From Rotaria sp. Silwood1 (lineage: Eukaryota; Rotifera; Eurotatoria; Philodinida; Philodinidae): a DNA stretch of 64,000 nt. The stretch lies in the NCBI GenBank assembly GCA_905250075.1, contig CAJNOP010000099.1:92704-156703 (forward strand). Reading direction: 5' to 3'. Numbering within the stretch: the first letter of the stretch is position 1; each line of letters opens with the position of its first letter. Below are positions 25,716 to 39,257 of the stretch, piece after piece. Position numbers and translations under genes: made by a program. The notes beneath the pieces were generated by a model. That model was not told the DNA's origin. It was given only the letters and a program-made list of their open reading frames with translations, and made no database searches.

Positions 25716-27471
25716 TAAAACCCATTCGACATATAGGTGAATATTTCCATAAAAGACTACGCTACAACGCCTTAGAACAAAGTTCGAATCTAATCTGTGC
25801 ACTTCAACTAAAATGAGTTAAACAGTAAAATTCTGTATCATTTCACAAGGGAAATCCACTTAGAAAAGTATTTACTTCTCTCCGAAATAATTCACATCAT
25901 CCATATCTAATACTACTTATAACATACTTTTGCCATAAGATGGACAATATGCTATGGGAAAGACTAACACACAGCTTTTTTGCAAGCACTTGTTCGAGTA
26001 CTTCTGAAATTTTTAATGCTTAGTATTGATGCCGAAAACTGGCTCTAATTCTGAATCATATAGTGAAGATTGAAGATACCCAAGATCACTAATGTATGTC
26101 ACTTAGAGTCTCATCTGGCGAGTCACGAAAGTTTCATGAAAAACTGATGATGTTTTCTGTAGGAGCCGATAACAACGCAAAACGTCGTCCTTCTTTTACA
26201 AAATTATAAATAAAATTTGATTATTCTATCTTTATTCCATAAATCATCTGAATAAGAGGCACGATGAAAAAAAATGTGTAGAATTAAACAAAAAATAAAA
26301 TTCTAAAAACTATATGTTTTTAGGTGTTCGAAATGGTTCATATTGTCATTGGAGATGATCGAGAAATCTCTATGAAATAGCTGATTAAGAAGCTAATAAA
26401 GAATATGGAAACATTTTTAATACGAATTTTCAATGAATGGACGTTTCGGAATAAAGATTTTCAAACATGATTCTTTTTCTATTGTCACCATTCTGTAATA
26501 CTAATCTTCATAGCTAACTAACTCACAAAAGTATTAAAAAATTCATGAATCTGAAGTGATAATTCAAAAAGGAGATGAATTCAATATACTTTCACAGCAA
26601 CATCATGAACACTTGTAATCATTTTTATTATACACAAAACGCTTCTCTTTCATATAGCAATATTTCTGCTTGAATTATATTAAATCATATATCATCTCTT
26701 GTAAGCATTCAATCATTTTGATAATTTTATATTATTAAACTAGCTTTGTTTCGAAAGCAATTGAAATTTGTTTCATAAGATGCGTTTCAAAAAGTATAAC
26801 ATCACGACAACGTTTTCTTCCTGCTTTTGCTTTTTGATATTGTTTGAGATACAAACTTTCTATTTTTATTTCACATGCAAGATTCCTTGCTTAGAACTCA
26901 TCAATGCATATCGTCATATGTGTAACGAACGTATCTTGTATAGAATATTTGCGATTGACTGCCGTGAATGAAAAACGAAAAATAGAGAAAATAATGGATG
27001 ATAGAAAGCGTATAAAGTTGCCTCTTCAGCAAGGTAAAAAGAAATAAGAGATTCGATCAGGCATGGGAATTGTGTTACACATGCACTCACAAGCTCTATC
27101 AACATACTCATTATAATAATTTTCTTCTTCTATTTATTGTTATTCATATTGTTGCTATATACAACCTATTAGAATAATTTCAAAAATAGAAACAAGGTAT
27201 TTGATAATATGTAAGTAGAGTCCATATAATTTAGACATTAGAAATGATTGAGATAGACATGAAACCAATTCGAATGATCATTTCATACATGTTTTTTTTT
27301 CACCAGTAATCTCCTTGATTCAGGTTTCTAACTTTTCTTGTCGATCTTCTATTTATCTGTACATATTTCAGAGATAAGTAAACGATTGACTACGATTAGT
27401 TGTGAGTGTAGATATCAGTGATTACGGTATTTAGTATAGATCTGAATGAAAGAAAGAATCTTCTTAATATA
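25716..27471. other. Intergenic, nothing recognised
   Basis: No gene is supported. Small frames at 26768-26971 (+) and 26914-27111 (-) overlap each other and have no recognisable features. Confidence 0.5.
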
Positions 27472-28040
27472 CCGGGTGGCCTATAAGTAAGGAAACGGAA
27501 CAAAAAAATTGAATATCTCTATTACGATTTGACCAAACGAGCTCATTTTTATAGTAAGGCCAGAGACCTGTTCATACATTATATCCATACGAGCAAGGCT
27601 GATGAGAATCTTTGTTAAGTATCATTAGTGACCTAAATAAAATATTTTACCTGTTCGCAAATAAGAAAAATTAAATGTAGAGGGTACCTCAAAAGTCAGT
27701 TTCCTGAAAAGAATATTGAATATTCATATTACGACACAAGCGAACGAGTTGATATTTGAACCAAAGATAGAGGCATGTTCATACTCGAAATCCATACAGA
27801 CAAGATTAGTCTGAACCTTTGTTAAGTATATTTGTTTCTTTTCTAATCTGTGAAAAAAGTAAAATTTTCTTGTTGAGGTCATTAATAATACTTAACAAAG
27901 ATTCTCATCAACCTTGCTCGTATGGATTTAGTGTGTGAACAGGCCTCTAGCATTGCTATAAAAATGAGCACATTTGGTCAAATCGTAATAGAGATATTCA
28001 AGTTTTTTTTGTTCCGTTTCCTTATTTATGGACCACCCGA
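27472..28040. mobile_element. Compound fold-back MITE with TA duplication
   Basis: Termini CCGGGTGGCC.TAAGTAAGGAAAC and their complement GTTTCCTTATTTATGGACCACCCG lie between TA dinucleotides (27470-27471 and 28041-28042). Arms at about 27472-27640 and 27870-28040 are inverted copies. A third, diverged copy in the same direction as the left arm lies at about 27680-27840 (ATTGAATATTCATATTACGA compared with ATTGAATATCTCTATTACGA), so the element was formed by nested insertion or duplication. Confidence 0.7.
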
Positions 28041-28640
28041 TAAATTGATTCTAATTCAGTTTCAATTTCAGCTAAAATCGAGTATTAGAAGGAAAATGGA
28101 TCAGATTTAGAATAAATCCACAACTTAAGTGTTGCAAAAAAATTCGAAAAATATTATTCAATTGAGACTAACTATCAACACTCAAGTTTCTTTCAGTCTA
28201 ATCGTTTTACTTTGAGTAGTTCGTGTATTGTTAGTAATATGTGTGCGTCAACATTTTTTCCTAACACGAAAACAAATTAATCTTTTCATATGATTTCACA
28301 ACAGCCTAAACATGTAAAGATTGATAGTAGAAATTTTTTTCTCTATTGTTTATGAATTCAGAAATTGAGACTCATAAATCAATAAATAGATAAAAAGTAA
28401 AAAGACTATCTCCGAAAACAAACGAAGCTTTCTTTTCCAGGAAGTTAAATGTTATTGATTATTTTTGAATATTGTAGATAAATTATAAATCAACAAAGAG
28501 TCTCGTTGAAAAACGCTCTCAATTCGTAGTTTAAACAACTTCATAACTCGTGTCAAACGTCATCAAGTGAAAATCATATCAACTTGAAAAGACAATTGCT
28601 GCGGAATTTTTCATTTATAGTGAAATAATTTAGTTTAAGA
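28041..28640. other. Intergenic, nothing recognised
   Basis: AT-rich spacer with no supported features. Confidence 0.5.
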
Positions 28641-29039
28641 TTAAAAAAACTGATAATGAATCGATTTCTCGATATCGATCTTAATCATGAGAGAATTTCA
28701 ACAAATTATGATTATCAAAAACGATCCTTATTTTCACTTAAATCTAACGTACCTCTTATTGTTTACTTGCATCAATAGATCAAGGAAGCTTTGAATTTTC
28801 ATCCGAACACAATTTCACACATGACGAATCTGTTTCAATTTATCTTGATACTATGGAATTGGGTACTCATAGTAGTTTATATCGATTGTTGAAAAAAGAT
28901 CCATCTGCATTAGTTCCATGGTTTAATTATCTCAAATTATTTAACAATTGCACTCTCAATATTACCTTTGGTGTGTTACAAAAGAAACAATTAATAAAAA
29001 TTTTCTTCAAGGTAGTAAAATCATTTCGCGAAGTATAAT
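28641..29039 (+). pseudogene. Possible coding remnant or orphan exon
   Basis: Two adjacent plus frames look protein-like. The first opens MNRFLDIDLNHERISTN and ends at a TAG near 28780. The next, in another frame, reads IDQGSFEFSSEHNF, then DESVSIYLDTMELGTHSSLY (within about 28785-28885) and continues to LITF-type residues, ending before a possible donor AAG/GTAGTA near 29010. An acceptor-like CAATAG precedes the second frame, but the intron needed to join the two would be only about 30 bp. Amino-acid composition is balanced for this AT-rich region. I do not recognise the family. It may be a decayed gene or an exon of an unassembled model. Confidence 0.3.
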
Positions 29040-29049
29040 ATCTTTCTCA

Positions 29050-29150
29050 GGGGTATAGGTGTGGTTATGGTTATTGGTGTGAGTGTGTGGGTGGGTGTGG
29101 GCGTGTATTACTAAAGACCCACACCCACATCCCACACCCCACCCACACGC
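29050..29150. repeat. Telomere-like hairpin F
   Basis: GGTGTGGTTATGG..GTGTGTGGGTGGGTGTGGGC, a loop GTATTACTAAAGAC, then CCCACACCCACATCCCACACCC. It follows the standard G-arm, loop, C-arm layout. Confidence 0.75.
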
Positions 29151-29833
29151 AATGAGTGAAGCTATTTTGAAAATTTCCGAAACGAGTTCTGAATTTGCGA
29201 TACTGTCGACGTTAAAAAAATAATCTCATTACATTTTAAAACATTCGAATAACCTTTGTATATGACTTTTAGAGGCAAGCATTTTATTTCAAATAAATTA
29301 TTAAATTGAGAAATTGATTTCTTTTAAATTTTAATTTAAAAAATTAGATATTTTAAGTTGAAATTTTTGTTTTGAAAAAATTAGTTTATTTTAAAATAAA
29401 AATTTCAGTTTTCATTAAATTGTACATATAAATTTACTAAATTTTATTTTCAGTAAAACTTCTATGTGGATTAATTTTAATTTAAAATAAATAAACTGTG
29501 TATCGACATCTTCTCTATTGCTTGAAAAAAGTTTTAATATCAGGAAAGAGTCTTGATACGCTAAAGAGAAACATTTTTTAATGTGATTAATGAAATAACA
29601 TTGTAGACTAAGTGGCTTAATTCAATTAATATACTTTATTCTTTATATGCGACGAAGTGAACAGTCACCCGTTCAGGTATCTGGATTATAATTCATACCA
29701 ATTAAATTAACAAAAAAAACTATTCTTATTAAGAGGGGATATCTCAAAACAAAATAAAAAATGCGAAAATATGAGTAGAATTTTACAGTAGTTGGTAAAA
29801 ACGAAATATATATGTTCAATTCAATTTCTCCCA
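29151..29833. other. AT-rich 3' flank of the synaptotagmin-like gene
   Basis: No gene is seen. The stretch at 29270-29490 is extremely AT-rich, with repeated TTTAAAATTT-type words. Confidence 0.5.
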
Positions 29834-32800
29834 TTATTCATTTGATTCTAATGTATCATATTTAATTTTTATAATGCCACCACTGCTTGTATTTGGCTCT
29901 TGTAATGCATACCAAGCAATACTTTGTTTTTCTGGTTCCAGATTTGATAAATCAATTTGAAGCTTGAAAAAAATGAATTGAATAAAAAACTAATCTTTGT
30001 TAGTGTCTGTCTTTTTTACTTACATCACCCATATATGTTTGCTCTTTTGCAAATAAAGGTGAATTATTTCTAACAATCAAACAAAGACGTTGTTGACGTA
30101 TAACAACTAATGACGCTTGCCATTCAAATCTAAATAATTATCAACAATATATAAAATTTTTCTTTATTATCTCTTACAAATCATTATAGGTTGGATTAAG
30201 CGTATCATGAATAGATTTTGTTTTCTTTTTTTCCTTTTTGAAATCAGGCATTAAATAAAGACGCACATATGGAACTGGCAAATTCTGTCGATGAACATTC
30301 ATAAGTCCTCTAGAAAAAGAATTTGACTTTTTTGTATGAAATTTATTCTTTAAAGGACATTTACTTGCACGCATGTACAGTAACAGATAATGCTGAACGA
30401 CGAGTAAAATAACGAATACCAATTTTTACAATGCCAAAATTTGTTGATCTGTATGATTTTCTCAAGAATAATTTAAAAATTAAAAAACAACAGAACAGTT
30501 TTATTACCTCAAGTCAGGATCATTAGCGATAATAAGACTTTTTCTGTCAGCTTTTATACGACTTTCCAATGTGGGATGATGAATAGTTGATGACTACAAT
30601 TTATAACAAGAAATAAATTCACAGTTTTTATTTCGTTCATAGTTTCATAAAGATTATCGATTGACGAATGTCATAGGTAATGTAATATTAACTTCAAGAT
30701 TTAAAAATAACTTATTAACGATTATGCAATTCTTTTAATTTAAAAAGAATCTAATTAAATGATACGAAATTCTTACTACAGTTCTACAAAATAATCTTTT
30801 TTTAATGCTGTGAGCTTAAATATCACAGACGATGTGACTATACTTCACATTATCATTAATAACATTTTATTTAACTATCAGGATAACAAAATTAATAGAC
30901 GAAAATACTCTTTCATTACTCTTACAATGTATATAGTAATGGAAATATCATGACTACAAAATAATACAAACATAGGTGAGTGAAGAGCGTTCCACTTGTA
31001 CCGTTGAGTTTTGAAAAGAAAAATGCCTTTAAGTCGAGTTCAACTCAATCGATTTTAATAATTTTTCCTTTGCTTTATTGGTCATTCACTTCTGAAAAAA
31101 TCAAGTTTCTAGCTGGTTTAGTTTTCGAGAAATCATAGCAACAATATGAAATACTTAGCACAGCAGTGCCACATTTTTTTAATCAGACTTGTAGAACTCA
31201 TCGCGAGCTTTCACAATATATCATTAGTCTTAGCTTTATAGAAAGTTTTATGAATGAGTAACTCAGGTTCTTTTAATTTTTGTGTAGACCGAGATTAAAA
31301 TAATTGACTTCCAATTTTAAGAAATTTCATTGAATATGAAAGAAAGACGAGAGGAAAATAATTTGACAAACAAAAGATGTTTGTTTCATAAACTTTGTTA
31401 ATACAAAAATATGAATAAAACATATTCGCGTTAAATGTAGGACGAGATCTTTGCTTTAAACAATCTTCGTTGAATATCAAGAGAAGAGATAAGGGAAAAG
31501 AAACTCTGACACGTAAAATTTTTATTGGCAAAGTATTTACGGGAGTAGTTTATATACTAAGTATATGGGAAAAATAGGTGTAGCGTATAGAAATTGGCTG
31601 TAATATTGTGAATCTCGATCACAACAGAGGGTAGTGTTGAGAAAATATTTATTCGATATAGCTCTATTAAATACGACACTTCATTCTCCTTCAACACAAA
31701 ATTTATTTCCGAAACGTAATAATTGGTGCGCTCTTCACTCAAGTATTTATTACATGTAGAATGATTTCTTAAAGGACGGGGACGCATTTGGTCGTAAATC
31801 GGCCTGTCGAACTTTTTTCAACGGAACCCCTACTATCTTATATCAAATGAAAGATCTCATTGAGATGAACATTTTTGNNNNNNNNNNNNNNNNNNNNNNN
31901 NNNNNNNNNNNNNNNNNNNNNNNNNNNNNNNNNNNNNNNNNNNNNNNNNNNNNNNNNNNNNNNNNNNNNNNNNNNNNGATTTTTTAGAACTGAAAATTGA
32001 AATAGTTTATTTTCATTTCGACAATCTTCTAGTTAAATTCTTTAATAATTACATGTAATTGAAGACCAGATGTAATTCGTTTCGATACATTATCTTCTTC
32101 CAGTGATGTTCGAGTTAATGAATCTTGCATATTATTTGGATTAGTATCTGTTATTGATGTTGATGACGTAGCAGACGGTATTTCTGGTGATGAACTTAAA
32201 TGACTGTCAGTTGAATGACCAGGAGATAAAATCTTTTTCGAAAAATAAAACAATAATCAATGATTCTTCTTCTGCTGTAAAAAAAATAGATGTCTATAAG
32301 AACGCATTTTGAGTTTTAAGATTCGATCTAATCGAATTGAGAAATTCATGGATTTCTAATCAATATGATGCAACCATAAATTTGAATGAAGTCTAACTTC
32401 AAGACCAATATTTGTTTTGATAGAAAATAATGAAAAGTTATTCAAAGATTATTATGATAATTTATTGTTTGAATTAAAATTTCATTAAAAAAAGCCGTTC
32501 ATTTAAGATACTGTTTTGAATATTATAGATCGTAAACAGTTTTTCGATTGCTTAAGTTTAAAATATGAAATACCTGTATGAATTCTATATGTCGTTTAAT
32601 TATTGTGTTGATGTAGTTTTTTCCAAGCTTAATTTACTCTGTGATTAATAGTATCTTTCGAATGTTGCAAAAAATTTAGTCTATTTTTGTTAAAACTCAA
32701 CTTTACATTTGATCGACTGAAATTTTAATGGTTTTTTAAGAAGAATACAATGCATGTTACTTCAGTCCTATTTAATATATTGGAATCAATTACAAAAATG

Positions 32801-35800
32801 TGAAACAATTGATGTACATTTCAAACGTTTTCTAAGACGTTTTTCTTAATCAAATATGCATCTCTTCAATCGCTTCGACGATCTGTTAAAAAAAGTAAAT
32901 TGAATATAATTTTACTATCTGACCACTTGTCATCGATCTATTTATCATCAAATGACATTTCTCAAGTTAAAAGAATATTTTTTACTGTTACAATAAATCG
33001 ATTAATAAATTTATTTTCTTATATATTAGCGAAGAAGTCTCGTAGGATGGAAATTCGATCAAGGAAACAAGTTGTAGAAGTGTGTTTCGAACACAGAAAT
33101 ATGAAATATCAATCTCTAAAATGTGAAACACTTACTCTCAATGGGAATGAATGGTTTAGGGGTTTTATTAAGTGACTCATTTCTTTTAGAACATAAAAAG
33201 TAATTTATTTTCTAAATTTTAAATAGCTCTATTAGACACAAATTAAATTAAGTGTAGAGACAATGTAATTAATATTTTTACTAAACGACGAATAGAATGT
33301 ATATAGGTATTTCACAATTGAAACTTAAGCAATCGAAAAATTATTTACGATCTATTATGTTCAATATAGCAACTTAAATAAATGATATTTTTATGAGATT
33401 ATAATCTGGTCAATAATTTATCTTAATCTTTTTGTTAGTTATTTTCTATGAAAACAAATTTATCCGATACAAAACTCAATTAAGTCGATCGAGATTCATT
33501 CTTATAGATCTACTTCACCCGTTTTCTACTTACAAAAAGTGACAAACGAAGAATAATTGATGTTTTTTCTAATGATTCAGATAAAATTTTCAGTGAAAAT
33601 GATTGATTATCAATAGTCATTGTATCGGTATCATAAATTTGTTTAATTGGCATTTCAAAATATGCAATTACTTCATTATTACTTCGTGCATCACATACAT
33701 CAATTCTTAATTTTTCATGAAGTGGATTTGCACATAAAATTTGTGATAGATGTTGAAATTGTGGATTTGTACGATTTTCAAATGTTTGAGTTTTATCTTC
33801 AGTACCTTCAACTGTAACTCGACTGAATGGATTTGGTTCTCGACGCATTCTTTTTGATCGCTAATATTTGAACATAATAAAATAAAAAAAGTAAAATCTT
33901 TTTTTCTTTTCTCACAGGAAGATTAAAACATTGATCAATAAAACAAACAAGTAAAGCTTTTGATAATTTTCCTCGTTTTATCGCTACAATATTTTTTCTT
34001 TCCATCTAAAAAATATTTTAATATAGACATTTAATAGAAAATAAAAACATCTATTATGATATGTTACTTACAATTTCAAGAGCAGATTTTTGCTTTGTTA
34101 GTGAAAAATATTGTAATCTAATATTTAATGAACCTTTTTTTACATCCTGTAATGTTAACCACTGAAAAATAAAACTAAATAAATGACAATCAGTTCTATC
34201 ATTTAATTACAAATGACATACAGTATTAATATCATCATTGTCAACCAATGCATTAAGACGAAATTGGGCTCTAATTGAAAACAAAAAAAGTCGAATTTTT
34301 CATCAGAAATTTAAATCTGAGTTACAGAATTGAATTCTGAGAATCGAAATTAATCCTATTGAAAGGTTTGACACTTTTCGAATCATGTTAAAACTTTTAT
34401 TTAATATTTTATATCTAATTTGGAAGAATAGATCGGAAATTTAATATCATATACAGTCGGTAATAAAAAAAGTATTCGGCCACCCCCCTTTCGTCTCATA
34501 CAAGGACTTTACTCAAAAAATCCTTTAAAAAGACGGTCTTTTGTGAAACTTATATGTGATAGAGAACTTTGTCTGCTCTATCCAATGGTGGTATGTGAAT
34601 AAAAAAACAGCATGTTTCAAGATTGAAAGTGAATTTTTTTCGAAAAGCGACGAAATTTTCGAAAAAAGTCTGAGACTGACAAATTCAGCGCTTCACTTTA
34701 ATCTATATACTGCATATTTAGTTTTGTCGAGCAGCTCATGGTGCATCGAATAGTATATAGCAAAACAAATTTTCATCAAATCTTAATATATTTAGAATTT
34801 ATACACTGCTTGGAATGTGCAGCTAGTTAGCAGTGATGAAAGGTCATTTCTCATATCCAAAAAAGTTATAAACAGTTCTATAAAAGGTTCTTGATTCCAG
34901 ACGGTTTTATAGTTATCATGCGGGTCACAGTTAGCAATCCTCTAGTGAACACAGAATTTTGCAATGCATACTCTCTTATACAGCAAACATAACAAATATT
35001 ACAAATGAGTAAGAGTGTCCGGATAGTTTCCACTCGTTGCATGTCTCTAAGAAATATATAGATTCGAAATGTGTCGAGAATCGATGAAAATTTGTTTTGC
35101 TACACACCATTCGACGTGCCGTAAGCTGCTCTACAAAACTACATATGCTGTTTTTGAATTAAGGTGAAACTCTGAATTTGTCAACCTCACTTTCAATCTC
35201 GAAACATACTGTTTTTTTATACAAATATCACTACTGGATACAGCAGACAAAAGTTCTCTATCACATATAAATTTCACAAAACTCCGCCGTTTTAAAGGAT
35301 TTTTTTGACTGACTGTATAAAGAATAGTTCTAAAATTTACGAGCAAATTCTTCTTTGTTTTATATCGTCATAAGTAAATGACTACATTCTTCGATACCTA
35401 TTCACAAAGTATTATATTTATACTTCAATAGAACCACTTATGAAATGATTTTGAGCAAGTTATTTATAACTACTTGTCTCAAATTAACTAGCGATGCTGT
35501 TCTAATTCTCTATCCTATAATTTAAAATTATTATAAAATAATTAAAAGTCTAAAGATTTATTTAAAGATTATTTACCGTCCGATAAAATCATCTTTAAGA
35601 GAATCTTTATCATATACTTCAAATTGAATAGAATCATTTGTATATTGTTCAACAACAAAGTCAAATACCTTATTTTTTGAAAATAAAAGAAAAATAGTGA
35701 TATTAACAAAAAAAAACCTCAAACATACTTCATTCCATTCGGGATTTGTTGTATTATTAATTGTTTTTGTTCTATATTTAATATTACCTGGTACTTTAAA

Positions 35801-37684
35801 TGCAATAAAAAATTATCGTTGAAACAATGCAAAAAGAAAAGAATTCTTTTCAACCTTTAACATTAACATATGGGTCGCTTTTTCCTCCAATATCTGCATC
35901 GATTAAATCTTGTGCTCTTAAAATAAAGACTCGTACAACACCCTACAAATAAGAAATTCATTCATTAATAATTAACATGAAATTCTAACAATATAACCTG
36001 GGGATTGGACCATCCTACATATCTAATTGGTATATCATCAACAAGTGAAAGAACTTGTCTATTAGGTAAAACCATCATTGATGCTATTATATCATTAATT
36101 TGAACAAGTAATAAATCACTATTAAAAAATTAATAAATATTTTATATCTTGATAATTTTAAAATTTTTGTATACTTAAGACCAGGTAAATCAACTAATGT
36201 TCCAGCATCGGTTAGTTTAAAATTAATACTCTAATAATGAAAGTATCAAGCCAAAGTCAAACTTTTATTTTTTATAAAATAAATGTTTTCTACACTTACA
36301 GGTTTTCTAAGAAAAAAATATGTTACTGAACCTACTAATGGAATCGTATTAATTAAAGGACTTAAAATAATTCGAATATCACCAACAAATTGTATATCTT
36401 TAATTCCACATACAATGCTTTTCAACTTTGTTTTAATAATTGCATCACCAGCATAACTAACAAAGAATTTAAACTGAAAAAAGAAAGATAATTATTAATT
36501 TGCATAACATACAAAACTTCAATATCCATCATAATTTGATCATGAAGATTATTTGTATAAACTTTAATACCTCCAATTCTAGGTGGCTTAAAATAAAATT
36601 TAAATATAAAAAATAAAATAAGTTTAAAAAATAAACATACAATTTCTCCAAAATCAAGTTTTTGAAATGAAAAATCTGCTAAAGCTGATGATGTTCCACG
36701 AATTAACGGAACAAGTATATCATGAAAAATAGCTTGATCAATATATTGATGTGCATATGGCCATACTTGTTTTATTATTCGATTTATCCATTCTGCTCGT
36801 TCTACGTCAGGAAAAAATACCTATAAGATACATGAATAATATTTTTTTTTTGTTTGAAAAGTTTTATTTACCCATGATGGTAATTCATCTAAACATGCTT
36901 TAGTATATTGTTCTTCATTTCTATTTATTTCTTCTAACATTTTATGGCCTAATAGAAATTGAGTACGTTCATCTTTTCGAAATATATATATAAATACGAT
37001 TAATAAAATCCATGATGCATTGAAATGAAAATATCCTAAAAAAACCAAGGTCAAACAAGTGTAGTTTGGTTTTATTTAAATTATTTTCTTATTAGTTTTA
37101 CAACATTAAATTTATAAAAGATTGTCGAAACGTATTTATTATCTATCAGTAAGACAATATACAATTTTTTTTGTGGAGTAATTTTTCAAGTAAAGGAATT
37201 TTTTTTTTGTTTTCCAAACAAGTTAAAATTTAAAGGTTTCACTACGTTGAAGCTTACAGTTTTGAAAACAGCCGAGCATCAACTTAATTTAAATCAATTT
37301 ATTGTAAACCATGATTTTCCTTAATTTATTCCGATCCAAAAAAAAATATTTAGTAAGTTAGCTTTGAAAACTGATAATACATGTGAAAATTTTCTCTCGT
37401 TCTCAGAAAACTAGAAAAAAAACAGTTTAAAATGAAAATCCTTAAAGAATGTTTTTTCACTTACCAAGTAACCAAACGAAAAAGACAAGACCAAAAATTT
37501 CCAAACATTTTTTCACTATAACAATTAAATCACCTTCTGTTGATCCAATACCCATTTTTGTTTCAGGTAATTGAATTTGACGAAATCCATGTTCAACATT
37601 TGAATTCAATGATGGTGATACCAAACTTGTTTTCAATGAATCATTATTCAACTGTTTTTTTACATGAGTCATAAGAGTTTGCAT
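29834..37684 (-). CDS. Extended synaptotagmin (SMP + three C2 domains)
   Basis: About 20 minus-strand exons join in phase to about 815 residues: 37465-37684, 36872-37035, 36641-36820, 36518-36586, 36300-36473, 36175-36230, 35998-36118, 35855-35942, 35729-35787, 35577-35668, 34222-34270, 34072-34161, 33916-34005, 33534-33860, 32053-32232, 30508-30545, 30365-30448, 30178-30309, 30024-30129, 29834-29962. Order: an N-terminal membrane hairpin (residues about 60-92), an SMP lipid-transfer domain (about 128-310; FPDVERAEWINRIIKQ, LVDLPGL), C2A (about 329-450) keeping Ca-binding Asp residues (DADIGGKSDPYV, YDKDSLKDD), C2B (about 460-593) lacking most of them, a Ser/Thr linker, and C2C (about 665-805) with a polybasic stretch (KKEKKKTKS). 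E-Syts tether ER to plasma membrane and transfer lipids. An extra exon could hide in the N gap. The exon 4 donor (GAA/GTTTTG) was chosen by phase. Confidence 0.9.
30546..32052. other. E-Syt intron with 100-N assembly gap
   Basis: Bases 31878-31977 are N. The flanking intron sequence is AT-rich, with only chance frames. Exons on either side meet in phase 0, so no exon is required in the gap, although one of a multiple of three bases could be hidden. Confidence 0.6.
34454..35315. mobile_element. Tc1-like fold-back element in an E-Syt intron
   Basis: Ends CAGTCGG..GTATTCGGCCACCC (left) and ..GACTG (right) lie between TA dinucleotides at 34452-34453 and 35316-35317. The terminal motif resembles Tc1-family ends. 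Imperfect inverted arms extend over about 34527-34790 and 35065-35310. There is no transposase. It lies in the intron between the C2A exons at 34222-34270 and 35577-35668. Confidence 0.7.
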
Positions 37685-39257
37685 CGTACGAGAAATCTAT
37701 CAAATCGAAAGAAAAGTAATTTTAGATTGTTTTTTTTTCCAATTAACTACTAGCAATAACTTAACAGGTCATAGACAGCATTAAATTAAAAAGACATAGT
37801 CGTCATACATACATACTATTGTCAATGCACGCATATATAATGACTAAATTTTGACGTCAGTCATTATAGGAAACTTTAATTGAACAGGAAAAAAATCATA
37901 ACACTAATAGAGAACGAGATTTTATTCTTTCTCAAATGAGATTATTTAAATTTTAAATATATCGTAAAAAAACAAAAAGTACGGTGCGTATAATAATATT
38001 TCTCAAGTGTTGAAAACCCTACAGATGAATGCGGATGTGAGTAAAGAACACCTTTTCAGTCTATTCAAAAAACTTACCTAATTTGTGATGTTCAAATATC
38101 TCAAGAGCTCAAAACTAATCAGAAATTTAAGTTTTCTTTTTTTTCTCATATATATCCTACATTATATAACTACAATCACGATTTGTTAGTAGATTAAGCC
38201 TTCAGGAAGTACCGAGACAGTGTTGTTCGAAATATCATCTCGTTGAGTAGCACATTTCTTCTACGATATCGGATAAAATGCAGCGAGTGTTTTATATATA
38301 TATAACAACGTGTTCTTTGTTACCTATGTGACTTATCTAGTTGCTTAATCAAACTAAAATTGATATGCAATGTTTTTTAATAGGGTCCATGTCTTTATAT
38401 ATTCTCAAATGCTGTTACTAACTCGATTTTCTGATGCAAGAAATTATCTCTTTTTCAAGTTATTTGAGTATTTATCTTCGATGTTAATATTTTTAACGAT
38501 TTTGTTCGAATAGTCAATGAGATTAAAAAAAATAAAAGTCTTGTCGTCAGAAGGTTAGAGTAATTTTGCATTTATGTTCTTCTTATTAAGATAAGACTTT
38601 TTGTTTCTTCTATTTACATCGAATAAAACTCCATTGGAAGTGCTACGATAAGAGTATCTATGTAATAGACGTATAAAAAAGTCTATGCAAAAAAAATGTA
38701 TTTAATTTTCTTTCAGTTAAAGGTTGCAAGAGACAATCCAAAGTAGTCAAATAGAATTAGAGCTTCATGCTCTTTACAAGTATATGTGTCAAGCAAAATT
38801 GAACTAGTGATAGAGATTGCTCTTTCGAATATATTGGATATAGTTTCGCCTGGTTAAAATTAAGTCTGTGCATAATGGAAATTAAACAACAAATTAGTAC
38901 ATAGGCGTCGATTTTCGTCGAAATTATTTTCGTGTGCTATACGTTCATTGTCATATCGTCGTAAGTCATAACAGAACAGAAAAAAAAAGTCGTAATGTAA
39001 ACGAAAAGAGTCGTAAGGGAAGCGACAGAACGAAAGAAAAGTTATAAATTAAACGGCGTAATGAACGCCAGACGTTCATTACGTGTTATGATATATATCG
39101 AAAATGAGACGAATACGAAAGAAATGATTCGAGCATAGCAGTCTATATTTTATTCGGAGTTTGCTACTTAACATAAAACAACAGTAATCAATGATTTTCT
39201 GTTCTCGAAATAATATTTTTCTCATATTGTACCTCTTAAATAATAAGGAATAAAAGG
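37685..39257. other. Upstream region of the E-Syt gene, no gene seen
   Basis: AT-rich sequence that should contain the E-Syt promoter and 5' UTR. No coding sequence or element was recognised. Near 39055-39085 GAACGCCAGACGTTCATTACG contains a short palindrome. Confidence 0.5.

Noticed and set aside
32900..33175. 91-codon plus-strand frame inside the E-Syt gene
   Set aside because: Lies in an intron on the opposite strand, with no recognisable motif; consistent with chance in AT-rich DNA.
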